In this document: one piece after another, positions 6,439-12,754 of the stretch | Numbering within the stretch: position 1 is the first letter of the stretch | Layout: the number at the start of each line of letters is the position of its first letter | Assembly (NCBI GenBank): GCA_902797915.1 | Contig: CADBUK010000118.1 | Span: 1 to 13,470 of the forward strand | From: Oscillospiraceae bacterium | GTDB lineage: Bacteria > Bacillota > Clostridia > Oscillospirales > Acutalibacteraceae | Direction: 5' to 3' | Length of the DNA stretch: 13,470 nt | Program-made: the position numbers and the translations under genes | The notes under the pieces: model-generated | The model's database searches: none | What the model was told of the DNA's origin: nothing | What the model saw: only the letters and a program-made list of their open reading frames with translations

Positions 6439-6465
6439 TGTCGGCGATGTGAAAAGCAAGTGAAC

Positions 6466-6495
6466 GCCTCAGCGGTCAGTTTCCGCAAAAGAGGC
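6466..6495 (+). other. Leader hairpin upstream of the CHAP gene
   Basis: GCCTC pairs with GAGGC and, inside it, GCGG pairs with CCGC. The GCCTC arm could instead pair with a second GAGGC at 6539-6543, or through CCTC with the GAGG of the ribosome binding site. No known riboswitch consensus was recognised. Confidence 0.4.
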
Positions 6496-6508
6496 AAAAA
6501 GAAAAAGC

Positions 6509-7270
6509 GTGAAAAAAAGACTCGTATCCAACAAGGCGGAGGCAAAAAGTTGTCAAACCCAATCCGCTGCCAAGGAGGTAACTATTATTAAGACTTTAAA
6601 ATCAATCACACTTACTGTTTTATCATTACTTTTAATCATCGCAATTTTCCCGATTTCTGCATTCGCTGCAGATGACGAAGGCTTCACACCAAGACTTGAG
6701 GCACCAAGCAAAAGCAATTCATATTATAATAAAACGCTTAATGTTTTTTCACAAACAGGGTACGGAATGCCGAATTGCACCGCTTATGCCTACGGCAGAA
6801 TTTACGAAATCACGGGCGAGGCACCCAAAATCACAAGGGGTAATGCAGGCGCCTGGTACAGCATTAATAAAAACAACGGCTATTATTCCTACGGTCAGGA
6901 GCCGAAGCTCGGCGCAATCGCTGTATGGAGCGGCCACGTTGCAGTTGTAGAGGTTATTGACGGCGACACCGTAACCTGCTCGCAGTCACACTGGCGCAGC
7001 ACTTATTTTGACACCGTAACCTTTACAAGCGGCGAAAATCACTTCGGTCAGAAGTTCTACGGTTACATTTATGCCTGCGAGGATTACTTCGCTTCTCTTG
7101 AAGAGGCTGAGGCAGAAAAGAACCAAACCTATAAAACCGAGTCTTCTCAGTACAAAACAATTAACACAACCACAAGCGAGCATTTTGCCGGCGCCAGCAT
7201 AAACACTTATCAGGCAAACGACGAAGAGGTGCTTTATAACAGCCCGCTTCTTCAGCAGGCAATCGGCTAA
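6509..7270 (+). CDS. Secreted CHAP-domain cell-wall amidase/endopeptidase
   Basis: The protein has a signal peptide (hydrophobic LTVLSLLLIIAIFPIS, cleavage likely after AFA at residue 53) and a CHAP domain, a cysteine-peptidase fold that cuts peptidoglycan amide bonds. The catalytic Cys is at 90 in MPNCTAYAYG and the His at 143 in WSGHVAVVEV. The C-terminal 60 residues are polar and Glu/Thr/Ser rich with no wall-binding repeat. Bounds use GTG 6509, the only conventional start in frame, giving 253 aa, but it lacks a good ribosome binding site. A perfect AAGGAGGT at 6572-6579 instead points to ATT at 6587 (eight bases after GGAGG), which would give 227 aa and a compact signal peptide starting IKTLKS. 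The gene is monocistronic, with a terminator right after it. Confidence 0.82.
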   Translation: MKKRLVSNKAEAKSCQTQSAAKEVTIIKTLKSITLTVLSLLLIIAIFPISAFAADDEGFTPRLEAPSKSNSYYNKTLNVFSQTGYGMPNCTAYAYGRIYEITGEAPKITRGNAGAWYSINKNNGYYSYGQEPKLGAIAVWSGHVAVVEVIDGDTVTCSQSHWRSTYFDTVTFTSGENHFGQKFYGYIYACEDYFASLEEAEAEKNQTYKTESSQYKTINTTTSEHFAGASINTYQANDEEVLYNSPLLQQAIG

Positions 7271-7282
7271 ACAGAATGATAA

Positions 7283-7320
7283 AAAATAAGGGCGACTGAT
7301 AATTCAGTCGCCCGTTTTTT
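7283..7320 (+). terminator. Bidirectional terminator between the CHAP gene and asnA
   Basis: A perfect 10-bp stem (7290-7299 with 7304-7313) and a 4-base loop. It is followed by GTTTTTT on the plus strand and by TTATTTTTT on the minus strand, so it serves both convergent transcripts. Confidence 0.9.
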
Positions 7321-7325
7321 ATGTT

Positions 7326-8336
7326 TTAAAGAAGGATGATATTGTGCGCCTTGCATTCGTCGCGCATTTCATCGCTCCATATTGCGCACTGCACTTCGCC
7401 GATATGCGCCTTTTGCAGCAGCAACATACAAATTCTTGACTGGCCTATGCCGCCGCCGATTGTAAGCGGAAGCGTTCCGTCAAGTATTGCCTTGTGGAAG
7501 GGGAATTCCGCCCTTTCCGTTACGCCCTCAATTTCAAGCTGTCTCTGCAGGCTTTCGGCGTCAACGCGTATTCCCATTGAGGAAACCTCAAACGCACAGC
7601 CAAGCAAATCGTTCCAAATCAAAATGTCGCCGTTAAGCGCCCAGTCGTCGTAGTCGGGGGCTCTGCCGTCGTGCTTTTCGCCGCTTTTCAGCTTGCCGCC
7701 GATTTGCATAAGGAATACCGTGCCGTGCTCCTGCACGATTTTGTTTTCCCTTTCCTTAGGGGTAAGCTCGGGGTACATATCCTCAAGCTCCTGAGTTGTG
7801 ATAAAGAAGGGCTCAGCCTTCATTTCAAACGAAAGAACGGGGTATTTTTCCTTGATTGTATCGTTAGTTTCCGCAATTACCTTAACGATTTTTGAAACAA
7901 TCTCTTTAAGGAATTCAAGGTTCCTTTCCTCTTTGGTAATAACCCTGCACCAGTCCCACTGGTCAACGAAAAGTGAATGGAGGTTGTCGGTATCGTCGTC
8001 GCGGCGGATGGCGTTCATATCGGTATAAAGTCCCTCGTCTGCCTGATAGCCGTAACGGTAAAGCGCCAGCCTTTTCCACTTTGCAAGGCTCTGCACAACC
8101 TCTGCCTCGCCCTCAATATTTTTCATTGTAAAATGCACCTTGCGCTCAACGCCGTTAAGGTCATCGTTAATACCGCTTGCCTTTGTAACCATAATCGGCG
8201 CGGTAACGCGGTCAAGGTTCAGCGCCTGTGAAAGCTTAACCTGAAAGGTGTCTTTTACAATTTTAATGGCGCGCTGCGTGTCCCTCTGCGAAAGGGAGGA
8301 CGCATACCCTTCGGGGTAAATCATTCTGTCTTCCAT
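7326..8336 (-). CDS. asnA: Aspartate--ammonia ligase (asparagine synthetase A)
   Basis: AsnA makes asparagine from aspartate, ammonia and ATP in the cytoplasm. The 336-aa length is standard. Typical AsnA stretches are present: LNLDRVTAPIMV near residue 40, GINDDLNGVERKVHF, the HSLFVDQWDWCRVI segment near 119-132, and the C-terminal class II synthetase-like motif GGGIGQSRICMLLLQ at 294-308. The fold is related to class II aspartyl/asparaginyl-tRNA synthetases. ATG 8336 has AGGAGG eight bases upstream; a second ATG at codon 5 is less well placed. It lies 40 bases after asnS with no terminator between, so it shares the T-box-controlled transcript, which ties asparagine synthesis to uncharged tRNA-Asn. 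It uses ammonia and not glutamine, unlike AsnB. Confidence 0.96.
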   Translation of the reverse strand: MEDRMIYPEGYASSLSQRDTQRAIKIVKDTFQVKLSQALNLDRVTAPIMVTKASGINDDLNGVERKVHFTMKNIEGEAEVVQSLAKWKRLALYRYGYQADEGLYTDMNAIRRDDDTDNLHSLFVDQWDWCRVITKEERNLEFLKEIVSKIVKVIAETNDTIKEKYPVLSFEMKAEPFFITTQELEDMYPELTPKERENKIVQEHGTVFLMQIGGKLKSGEKHDGRAPDYDDWALNGDILIWNDLLGCAFEVSSMGIRVDAESLQRQLEIEGVTERAEFPFHKAILDGTLPLTIGGGIGQSRICMLLLQKAHIGEVQCAIWSDEMRDECKAHNIILL

Positions 8337-8376
8337 TTTTAAATCCTCCTACAGATTTATTATATTAATCACTAAA

Positions 8377-9753
8377 TTATTTAATGTTTCCTACTGTTCT
8401 CGGGAACAGGATAACGTCTCTTATGTTTGCCATACCCGTACAGTACATAATAATACGCTCAAAGCCGAGACCGAAGCCCGAATGGGGAACAGAGCCGTAT
8501 TTTCTCAGGTCAAGGTAATACTCGTAGCCCTCTTTGTTCATACCCTTTTCGTCCATAGCGGCAATCAGCTTGTCGTAGTCAGCCTCTCTTTCGCTGCCGC
8601 CGATGATTTCGCCAACGCCCGGAACAAGCAGGTCGGTTGCGGCAACGGTCTTGCCGTCGGGGTTCTGCTTCATATAGAAGCTCTTAATGCCCTTGGGATA
8701 GTTGATAAGGAATACGGGCTTTTTGTAAACCTGTTCGGTAATGTATCGCTCATGCTCCGACTGTAAATCGCAGCCCCATTCAACAGGGTATTCAAATTTA
8801 ACGTCAGCCTTTTTAAGAACGTCAATTGCGTCGGTGTAATCAACAATTGCAAAGTCGTTGTTAACAACGCTCAGCAGCTTTTCCGTTAAGCCCTTTTCAA
8901 AGCGCTGCTCAAAGAAGGCAAGCTCCTCGGGGCATTTTTCCATATAGTCCTTTATGATGTATTTAATCATTTCCTCGGCAACTTCAATCAGGTCGGGCAG
9001 TTCTGCAAACGCGATTTCTGGCTCAACGTGCCAGAACTCTGCCACGTGGCGCTGGGTGTTGCTGTTTTCCGCGCGGAAGGAGGGACCGAAGGTGTAAATC
9101 TTGCCAAGCCCCATTGCCGCCATTTCGCCCTCAAGCTGACCCGAAACGGAAAGCCCCGCCTTTTTGCCGAAGAAATCGTCTGCATAATATTCCTCAGCGC
9201 TGTCGTAATCCTTGGAATAGCCGATGGTGGTAACCTGAAACATCTCGCCCGCACCTTCGCAGTCAGAGCCCGTAATCAACGGCGTGTTGATGTAAACGTA
9301 GCCTCTTTCCTGAAAGAAGCGGTGGATTGAAGCCGCCATAACCGAGCGAACGCGAAGCACTGCGTTAAACGCGTTTGTTCTTACCCTGATGTGCGGCATT
9401 TCGCGCAGGGTTTCAAGCTTCTGGAATTTTTTCTGCAGCGGGTAATCGGGCGGGCATACGCCAAGCACGGTGATTTCCTTTGCGTTAATTTCGTTTGTGC
9501 CGTTGTTCTCGTTTTTAACAACCTCGCCGTAAACCTTAACGGAAGCGCCGAGCTTTGCTGCCTCCTCGGGCAGAAAGGTGTCGGAATTTTTATCAATAAC
9601 AATCTGCAGATGGCTCAGCGTTGTGCCGTCGTTAAGCGCAAGGAACGCAACGTTTTTTGAATCCCTTGCCGTGCGAACCCAACCGCAAACGGTTATATCC
9701 CTGCCTAAGAATTCGTCGGATTTTAAAACATCTTTAATATCGGTGTGTTTCAT
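8377..9753 (-). CDS. asnS: Asparaginyl-tRNA synthetase
   Basis: This 458-aa class IIb synthetase attaches asparagine to tRNA-Asn. The N-terminal OB-fold anticodon-binding domain is seen at about 18-100 (ITVCGWVRTARDSKNVAFLALNDG). The catalytic core has motif 2 at 226-249 (FRAENSNTQRHVAEFWHVEPE) and motif 3 at 426-434 (GFGLGFERI), followed by IRDVILFPR. The EFWHVEPEIAF form and the missing large insertion favour AsnRS over AspRS, and the T-box with an Asn specifier confirms it. AGGAGG lies seven bases before ATG 9753. It heads the asnS-asnA operon. Having AsnRS together with AsnA indicates direct charging of tRNA-Asn; whether a GatCAB route also exists cannot be seen here. Confidence 0.97.
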   Translation of the reverse strand: MKHTDIKDVLKSDEFLGRDITVCGWVRTARDSKNVAFLALNDGTTLSHLQIVIDKNSDTFLPEEAAKLGASVKVYGEVVKNENNGTNEINAKEITVLGVCPPDYPLQKKFQKLETLREMPHIRVRTNAFNAVLRVRSVMAASIHRFFQERGYVYINTPLITGSDCEGAGEMFQVTTIGYSKDYDSAEEYYADDFFGKKAGLSVSGQLEGEMAAMGLGKIYTFGPSFRAENSNTQRHVAEFWHVEPEIAFAELPDLIEVAEEMIKYIIKDYMEKCPEELAFFEQRFEKGLTEKLLSVVNNDFAIVDYTDAIDVLKKADVKFEYPVEWGCDLQSEHERYITEQVYKKPVFLINYPKGIKSFYMKQNPDGKTVAATDLLVPGVGEIIGGSEREADYDKLIAAMDEKGMNKEGYEYYLDLRKYGSVPHSGFGLGFERIIMYCTGMANIRDVILFPRTVGNIK

Positions 9754-9784
9754 TATTTTTCCTCCTGAAAAAGAATTAGGACAA

Positions 9785-9831
9785 CAAAAAAACAGCCTAT
9801 TCGTCCTTAAACAATAGGACGAGCAGCTGTT
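9785..9831 (-). terminator. T-box conditional terminator
   Basis: On the minus strand AACAGC pairs with GCTGTT and TCGTCCT with AGGACGA, followed by a run of U. The 5' arm lies directly after the T-box sequence, so formation competes with the antiterminator. Confidence 0.9.
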
Positions 9832-10054
9832 GTTACCCGTGGTGCCACCTATTTTGCCTGCGTTGCAGACCTCTCACGGCTTCAGTCAAAGCCTGCTGAA
9901 ATAACGGCCCAGCTTACCGGCGCACCTACTCGGAAACCCTTTCGGCTTGCGGCTCTTAAGTGTTCTTCACACGGCTGCTGTTATGCGGCTTCCACCTGCC
10001 CGCACTCTCTTAAAACGCATTTCCATGCTACTTTTCTTCGTCATCGCCTTTGAT
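9785..10054 (-). promoter_or_regulatory. Asn-specific T-box leader
   Basis: The transcript leader shows T-box landmarks in order on the minus strand. They are the Stem I base GATGACGAAGAAAAGTA, an AAGAGAG internal-loop motif, and a distal GGTGGAAGCC-like loop. The specifier region GAACAC follows, with codon AAC at 9962-9964. The conserved T-box GGTGGCACCACGGGT (about 9835-9849) comes next and then a terminator. AAC specifies asparagine, in agreement with the downstream genes. The antiterminator bulge reads TGGC, which pairs with tRNA ending GCCA, fitting a discriminator G as in tRNA-Asn. Uncharged tRNA-Asn should stabilise the antiterminator and switch on asnS and asnA; charged tRNA leaves the terminator formed. 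Confidence 0.95.
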
Positions 10055-10060
10055 AGTAGA

Positions 10061-10089
10061 ATTATAACGCCCGTTTTTAAGTTTGTCAA
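10061..10089 (-). promoter_or_regulatory. Consensus sigma-A promoter of the asnS-asnA operon
   Basis: Perfect TTGACA (10084-10089) and TATAAT (10061-10066) with a 17-base spacer on the minus strand. The start point would be near 10054, at the beginning of the T-box leader. Control therefore seems to be at elongation, not initiation. Confidence 0.92.
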
Positions 10090-10101
10090 CCCCCTGAAAA
10101 C

Positions 10102-10132
10102 AAAAAAACGGGGATGCCTTAGCGGTATCCCC
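10102..10132 (-). terminator. Terminator of the alpha-galactosidase gene
   Basis: On the minus strand GGGGAT pairs with ATCCCC (10127-10132 with 10110-10115), extended inward by CC/GG past one mismatch, then seven U. It lies just downstream of the alpha-galactosidase stop and 13 bases upstream of the asnS promoter. Confidence 0.85.
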
Positions 10133-10150
10133 GAGCGTAATTATAATATA

Positions 10151-12238
10151 TTAATCAACTTTTTCCATCAGGAAAATTTCACATTCAAGCGGTTTGCTGT
10201 AATCAATTTCAATTCCTACGTTTGCAAAGTATGCGCCGCTCTTTGTCATCTCTCTCCAAAGGGATTTAAGATGGTAGGTTGAGTTTTCGTCAAGCCCAAG
10301 GAAGCGAACGTTAACAAAACGTCTGCCGAAGGTTGAGCCCGCGTTAGTGCAGGAGAAGTAAACCGCCTGCGATTTATCCTCGTTAACGTAGCCGTTGAAA
10401 TAAATCTTATCATCCTTGAAATTGCGCAGCCTGTAAAGCTTGCCGAACTGAACGGTGTGGCGAACCTGCTTGTAAAGCTCAATGTATTTTGCGTATTTTT
10501 CAAGCTCCTCATCGTTAAGAAGCAGCAGGTTTGAACCGATTGAAAGCGAGCCCTGCATAGAAACTACAAAGCGGAAATCCGTTGTAATCGGGCGGTTGTC
10601 CCTGTTTGCGTCCGTAACCCACGCGCGCATACATTTAATCGGGTAAACAAGGCTGTAGCCGTGCTGAATTTCAAGGCGGTCAATCGGGTCGGTGTTGTCC
10701 GAGGTCCACGCCATATCAAAGTGGGAAAGCGCGCCCAAATCCGCTCTGCCGCCGCCGCTTGAGCAAGCCTCAAACTGCACGTCGGGGTGGCGCTCACGCA
10801 GAATGTCCACAATATCGTAAACCGCCTGAGTGTGCCTCTGCCAGATTTCCTTCGGGTTTTCAAGGTTTTCCGCGCCGATTTCGGAGAACGGGCGGTTCAT
10901 ATCCCATTTTATGTATTTAATGTTATATTCGGTCAGAATTTCGTCAAGCCTTGTCAGCAGGTAATCAAAAACCTCGGGCTTGGTCATATTCAGAACAAGC
11001 TGATTGCGCAGAAGGCTCGGCTCTCTCGTCGGGTAGTGGTAAGTCCATTCGGGGTGGGCTCTGTACAAATTAGAGTCGGGGTTAACCATTTCGGGCTCAA
11101 CCCATAAGCCGAAATCCATTCCGAGCTCGTTTACGCCGTCAATCAGCGGCTTTAAGCCGTTCGGGAATTTTGTGTGGTTAACAAACCAGTCGCCAAGACC
11201 CGCCTTGTCGTTATTACGCTCGCCGAACCAGCCGTCGTCCATAACGAACAGCTCGCAGCCGATTTTGGCAGCCTTTTTTGCAAGCGCAAGCTGACCCTCC
11301 TCGTTAACGTCAAACATTGTTGCTTCCCAGCTGTTGTAAAGCACGGGCAGCTCTTTCTGCGCAAACTCCTTCGGCAACAGCTTGTCAATTGCAAACCGTG
11401 AAAGCATATTGCTCATTTCGCCGAAGCCGTTTGAAAAACCGCAGTAAGCGGAGGGGGTTCTTGACTTTTCGCCTGCTTTAAGGGTTTTGGAAAAATCGAA
11501 TTCGTTAACGCCGATAATTCCCCTTGTTTTACCTGTAAAATCCCTTGTTACGCTAACCTTGAAATTACCAAGGCTTGAAAGCACGGCAAAGTAAACCTCG
11601 CCGAATTCCTCTGTAGCGTTCCTTGAAGCGATTATTGCGGGCAGGTGGTGATGTCCCGTTGTGCCCTTTCTTGATTCGTAAACGAGCGAACCGCTTTTAA
11701 GCTCGTGACTGCTTCTTAAAAATTCGCCGCCCCAGCTGCCGTTTGTGTTTGTAAAGCAGTAAGGTTTAAGCGACGGGAAATTAAGCTCGGCGCTTGCCGC
11801 CTTTTCAAGCTCAATATCCTTGTCGGACACATTTTCAAACTCGGTGTAACGCTCAATAATATCCGTGCCGTCAAAGGTTTTGTAAACCAGATTAACGCGC
11901 AGACCGTAAGCCCTGTCCTCAAGCTTAACCCTGAGCGTGTTGCCGTCCTTTTCAGCGCCGATGAAATCAAGCACGGTTTCACGGCAGCCGTCGGCAAACG
12001 TACATTTCAGCGCAACCTCGCGGTACATTGTTGAGCCGAAGGGAATATACTCCGTTTTGCAGAAGTCCATTGCGGCGTGGTTTGAGTTAACCTCGTAAAC
12101 CTCGTGGTACTCGTAATCGTCAACCCTGCACTTTTTGCCCCAGTGCAGATGCTCAATTCCGTTTGGACCGCTTGCAAGCGCGTAATGTGTGTTCTCGGTT
12201 TCAAGAACAAAAATATTGTCTTTAATAATAACTGCCAT
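10151..12238 (-). CDS. GH36-family alpha-galactosidase
   Basis: This 695-aa enzyme removes terminal alpha-1,6-galactose from oligosaccharides such as melibiose and raffinose by a retaining mechanism. Family GH36 marks are an N-terminal beta-rich domain (about 1-290), FVMDDGWFGERN at 331-342, the nucleophile Asp446 in KYIKWDMNRP, the CSSGGGRADLG substrate loop at 492-502, and the acid/base Asp514 in WTSDNTDPIDR. The size is close to bacterial GH36 enzymes of about 720-740 aa. There is no signal peptide, so it should act in the cytoplasm on imported sugars; no sugar transporter is in this window. I chose ATG 12238 because GGAG lies eight bases upstream; the longer frame from TTG 12262 would run through that site. 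It is a single-gene unit, divergent from zapA. Confidence 0.93.
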   Translation of the reverse strand: MAVIIKDNIFVLETENTHYALASGPNGIEHLHWGKKCRVDDYEYHEVYEVNSNHAAMDFCKTEYIPFGSTMYREVALKCTFADGCRETVLDFIGAEKDGNTLRVKLEDRAYGLRVNLVYKTFDGTDIIERYTEFENVSDKDIELEKAASAELNFPSLKPYCFTNTNGSWGGEFLRSSHELKSGSLVYESRKGTTGHHHLPAIIASRNATEEFGEVYFAVLSSLGNFKVSVTRDFTGKTRGIIGVNEFDFSKTLKAGEKSRTPSAYCGFSNGFGEMSNMLSRFAIDKLLPKEFAQKELPVLYNSWEATMFDVNEEGQLALAKKAAKIGCELFVMDDGWFGERNNDKAGLGDWFVNHTKFPNGLKPLIDGVNELGMDFGLWVEPEMVNPDSNLYRAHPEWTYHYPTREPSLLRNQLVLNMTKPEVFDYLLTRLDEILTEYNIKYIKWDMNRPFSEIGAENLENPKEIWQRHTQAVYDIVDILRERHPDVQFEACSSGGGRADLGALSHFDMAWTSDNTDPIDRLEIQHGYSLVYPIKCMRAWVTDANRDNRPITTDFRFVVSMQGSLSIGSNLLLLNDEELEKYAKYIELYKQVRHTVQFGKLYRLRNFKDDKIYFNGYVNEDKSQAVYFSCTNAGSTFGRRFVNVRFLGLDENSTYHLKSLWREMTKSGAYFANVGIEIDYSKPLECEIFLMEKVD

Positions 12239-12270
12239 AGCGATTTCTCCGTTAAATAACAATATTATAT

Positions 12271-12290
12271 TCTGCTCATATAATAGCAGA
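12271..12290. promoter_or_regulatory. Putative operator of the alpha-galactosidase gene
   Basis: The inverted repeat TCTGCT-N8-AGCAGA covers the -10 box of the minus-strand promoter. A regulator bound here would block the alpha-galactosidase gene while leaving the zapA promoter core free. No regulator gene is adjacent. Confidence 0.45.
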
Positions 12291-12308
12291 TGTTTTTATA
12301 ATTGACAA
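12280..12308 (-). promoter_or_regulatory. Sigma-A promoter of the alpha-galactosidase gene
   Basis: On the minus strand TTGTCA (12303-12308) and TATTAT (12280-12285) with a 17-base spacer. Its -35 box overlaps five bases with the plus-strand -35 box of zapA. Confidence 0.65.
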
Positions 12309-12330
12309 GGTTTTATTTAATTGTTATACT
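12302..12330 (+). promoter_or_regulatory. Sigma-A promoter of zapA
   Basis: TTGACA (12302-12307) and TATACT (12325-12330) with a 17-base spacer, giving a leader of about 50 bases before the zapA start. Confidence 0.85.
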
Positions 12331-12388
12331 AATAATAATCAAAAATTTATATTTAATTAATTTATGTGATTTCAAAGGTGTGAGTAAT

Positions 12389-12739
12389 ATGGAAAAAAAC
12401 AGAGTTTCACTTAAAATCGGCGGCGTAAGCTACACAATCGTTTCCGAGGACGACGCTCAGTACGTTGAGGAGCTTGGCGAGTTTGTCGATAACGAAATCA
12501 GAAATATTCAGTCTTCTAATCCGAGCCTTTCAACAATGCAGTGCGCCGTTCTTGTTGCGCTTGACCAGGCTGACGCCTGCAAAAAAGCAACCGCCTCTGC
12601 GGATAATCTTCGCGCTCAGATTAAGGATTACCTTGAGGACAGCGCCCGCGCGCGTATGGAGGTTGACGTTGCCCGCCGTGAAATCGAAAGGCTGAACAGG
12701 GAAATTTCAAATCTCCGCGAAAGATATAATAACAAATAA
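12389..12739 (+). CDS. zapA: Cell division protein ZapA
   Basis: ZapA bundles FtsZ filaments and stabilises the Z ring at midcell. The 116-aa protein has the family's N-terminal globular part (MEKNRVSLKIGGVSYTIVSEDDAQYVEELGEFVDNEI, residues 1-37) and a long C-terminal coiled coil (about 55-115, ending RREIERLNREISNLRERYNNK) for dimer and tetramer formation. ATG 12389 has AAAGGTG eight bases upstream. The longer open frame from TTG 12302 starts inside the -35 box of the promoter and is rejected. It is the first gene of an operon with a U32 peptidase-family gene 15 bases downstream, an arrangement I recall as common in Clostridia. The length is usual for Bacillota ZapA. Confidence 0.92.
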   Translation: MEKNRVSLKIGGVSYTIVSEDDAQYVEELGEFVDNEIRNIQSSNPSLSTMQCAVLVALDQADACKKATASADNLRAQIKDYLEDSARARMEVDVARREIERLNREISNLRERYNNK

Positions 12740-12754
12740 TTCGGGAATAGCTTT

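Noticed and set aside
6439..6586. c-di-AMP (ydaO-type) riboswitch before the CHAP gene
   Set aside because: The conserved GGGGGA, GGGGUGAAUCC and AGCUAACcUCG elements of that class are not present; only scattered short similarities occur.
9028..9330. Open frame on the plus strand opposite asnS
   Set aside because: Same reason: antisense shadow of conserved asnS codons.
12239..12262. Eight-residue N-terminal extension of the alpha-galactosidase from TTG
   Set aside because: It would run through the ribosome binding site that serves ATG 12238, and TTG has no site of its own.
12302..12388. N-terminal extension of ZapA from TTG 12302
   Set aside because: The codon lies inside the -35 box of the promoter, so the region is not even transcribed from it; the ZapA fold starts at MEKNRVS.
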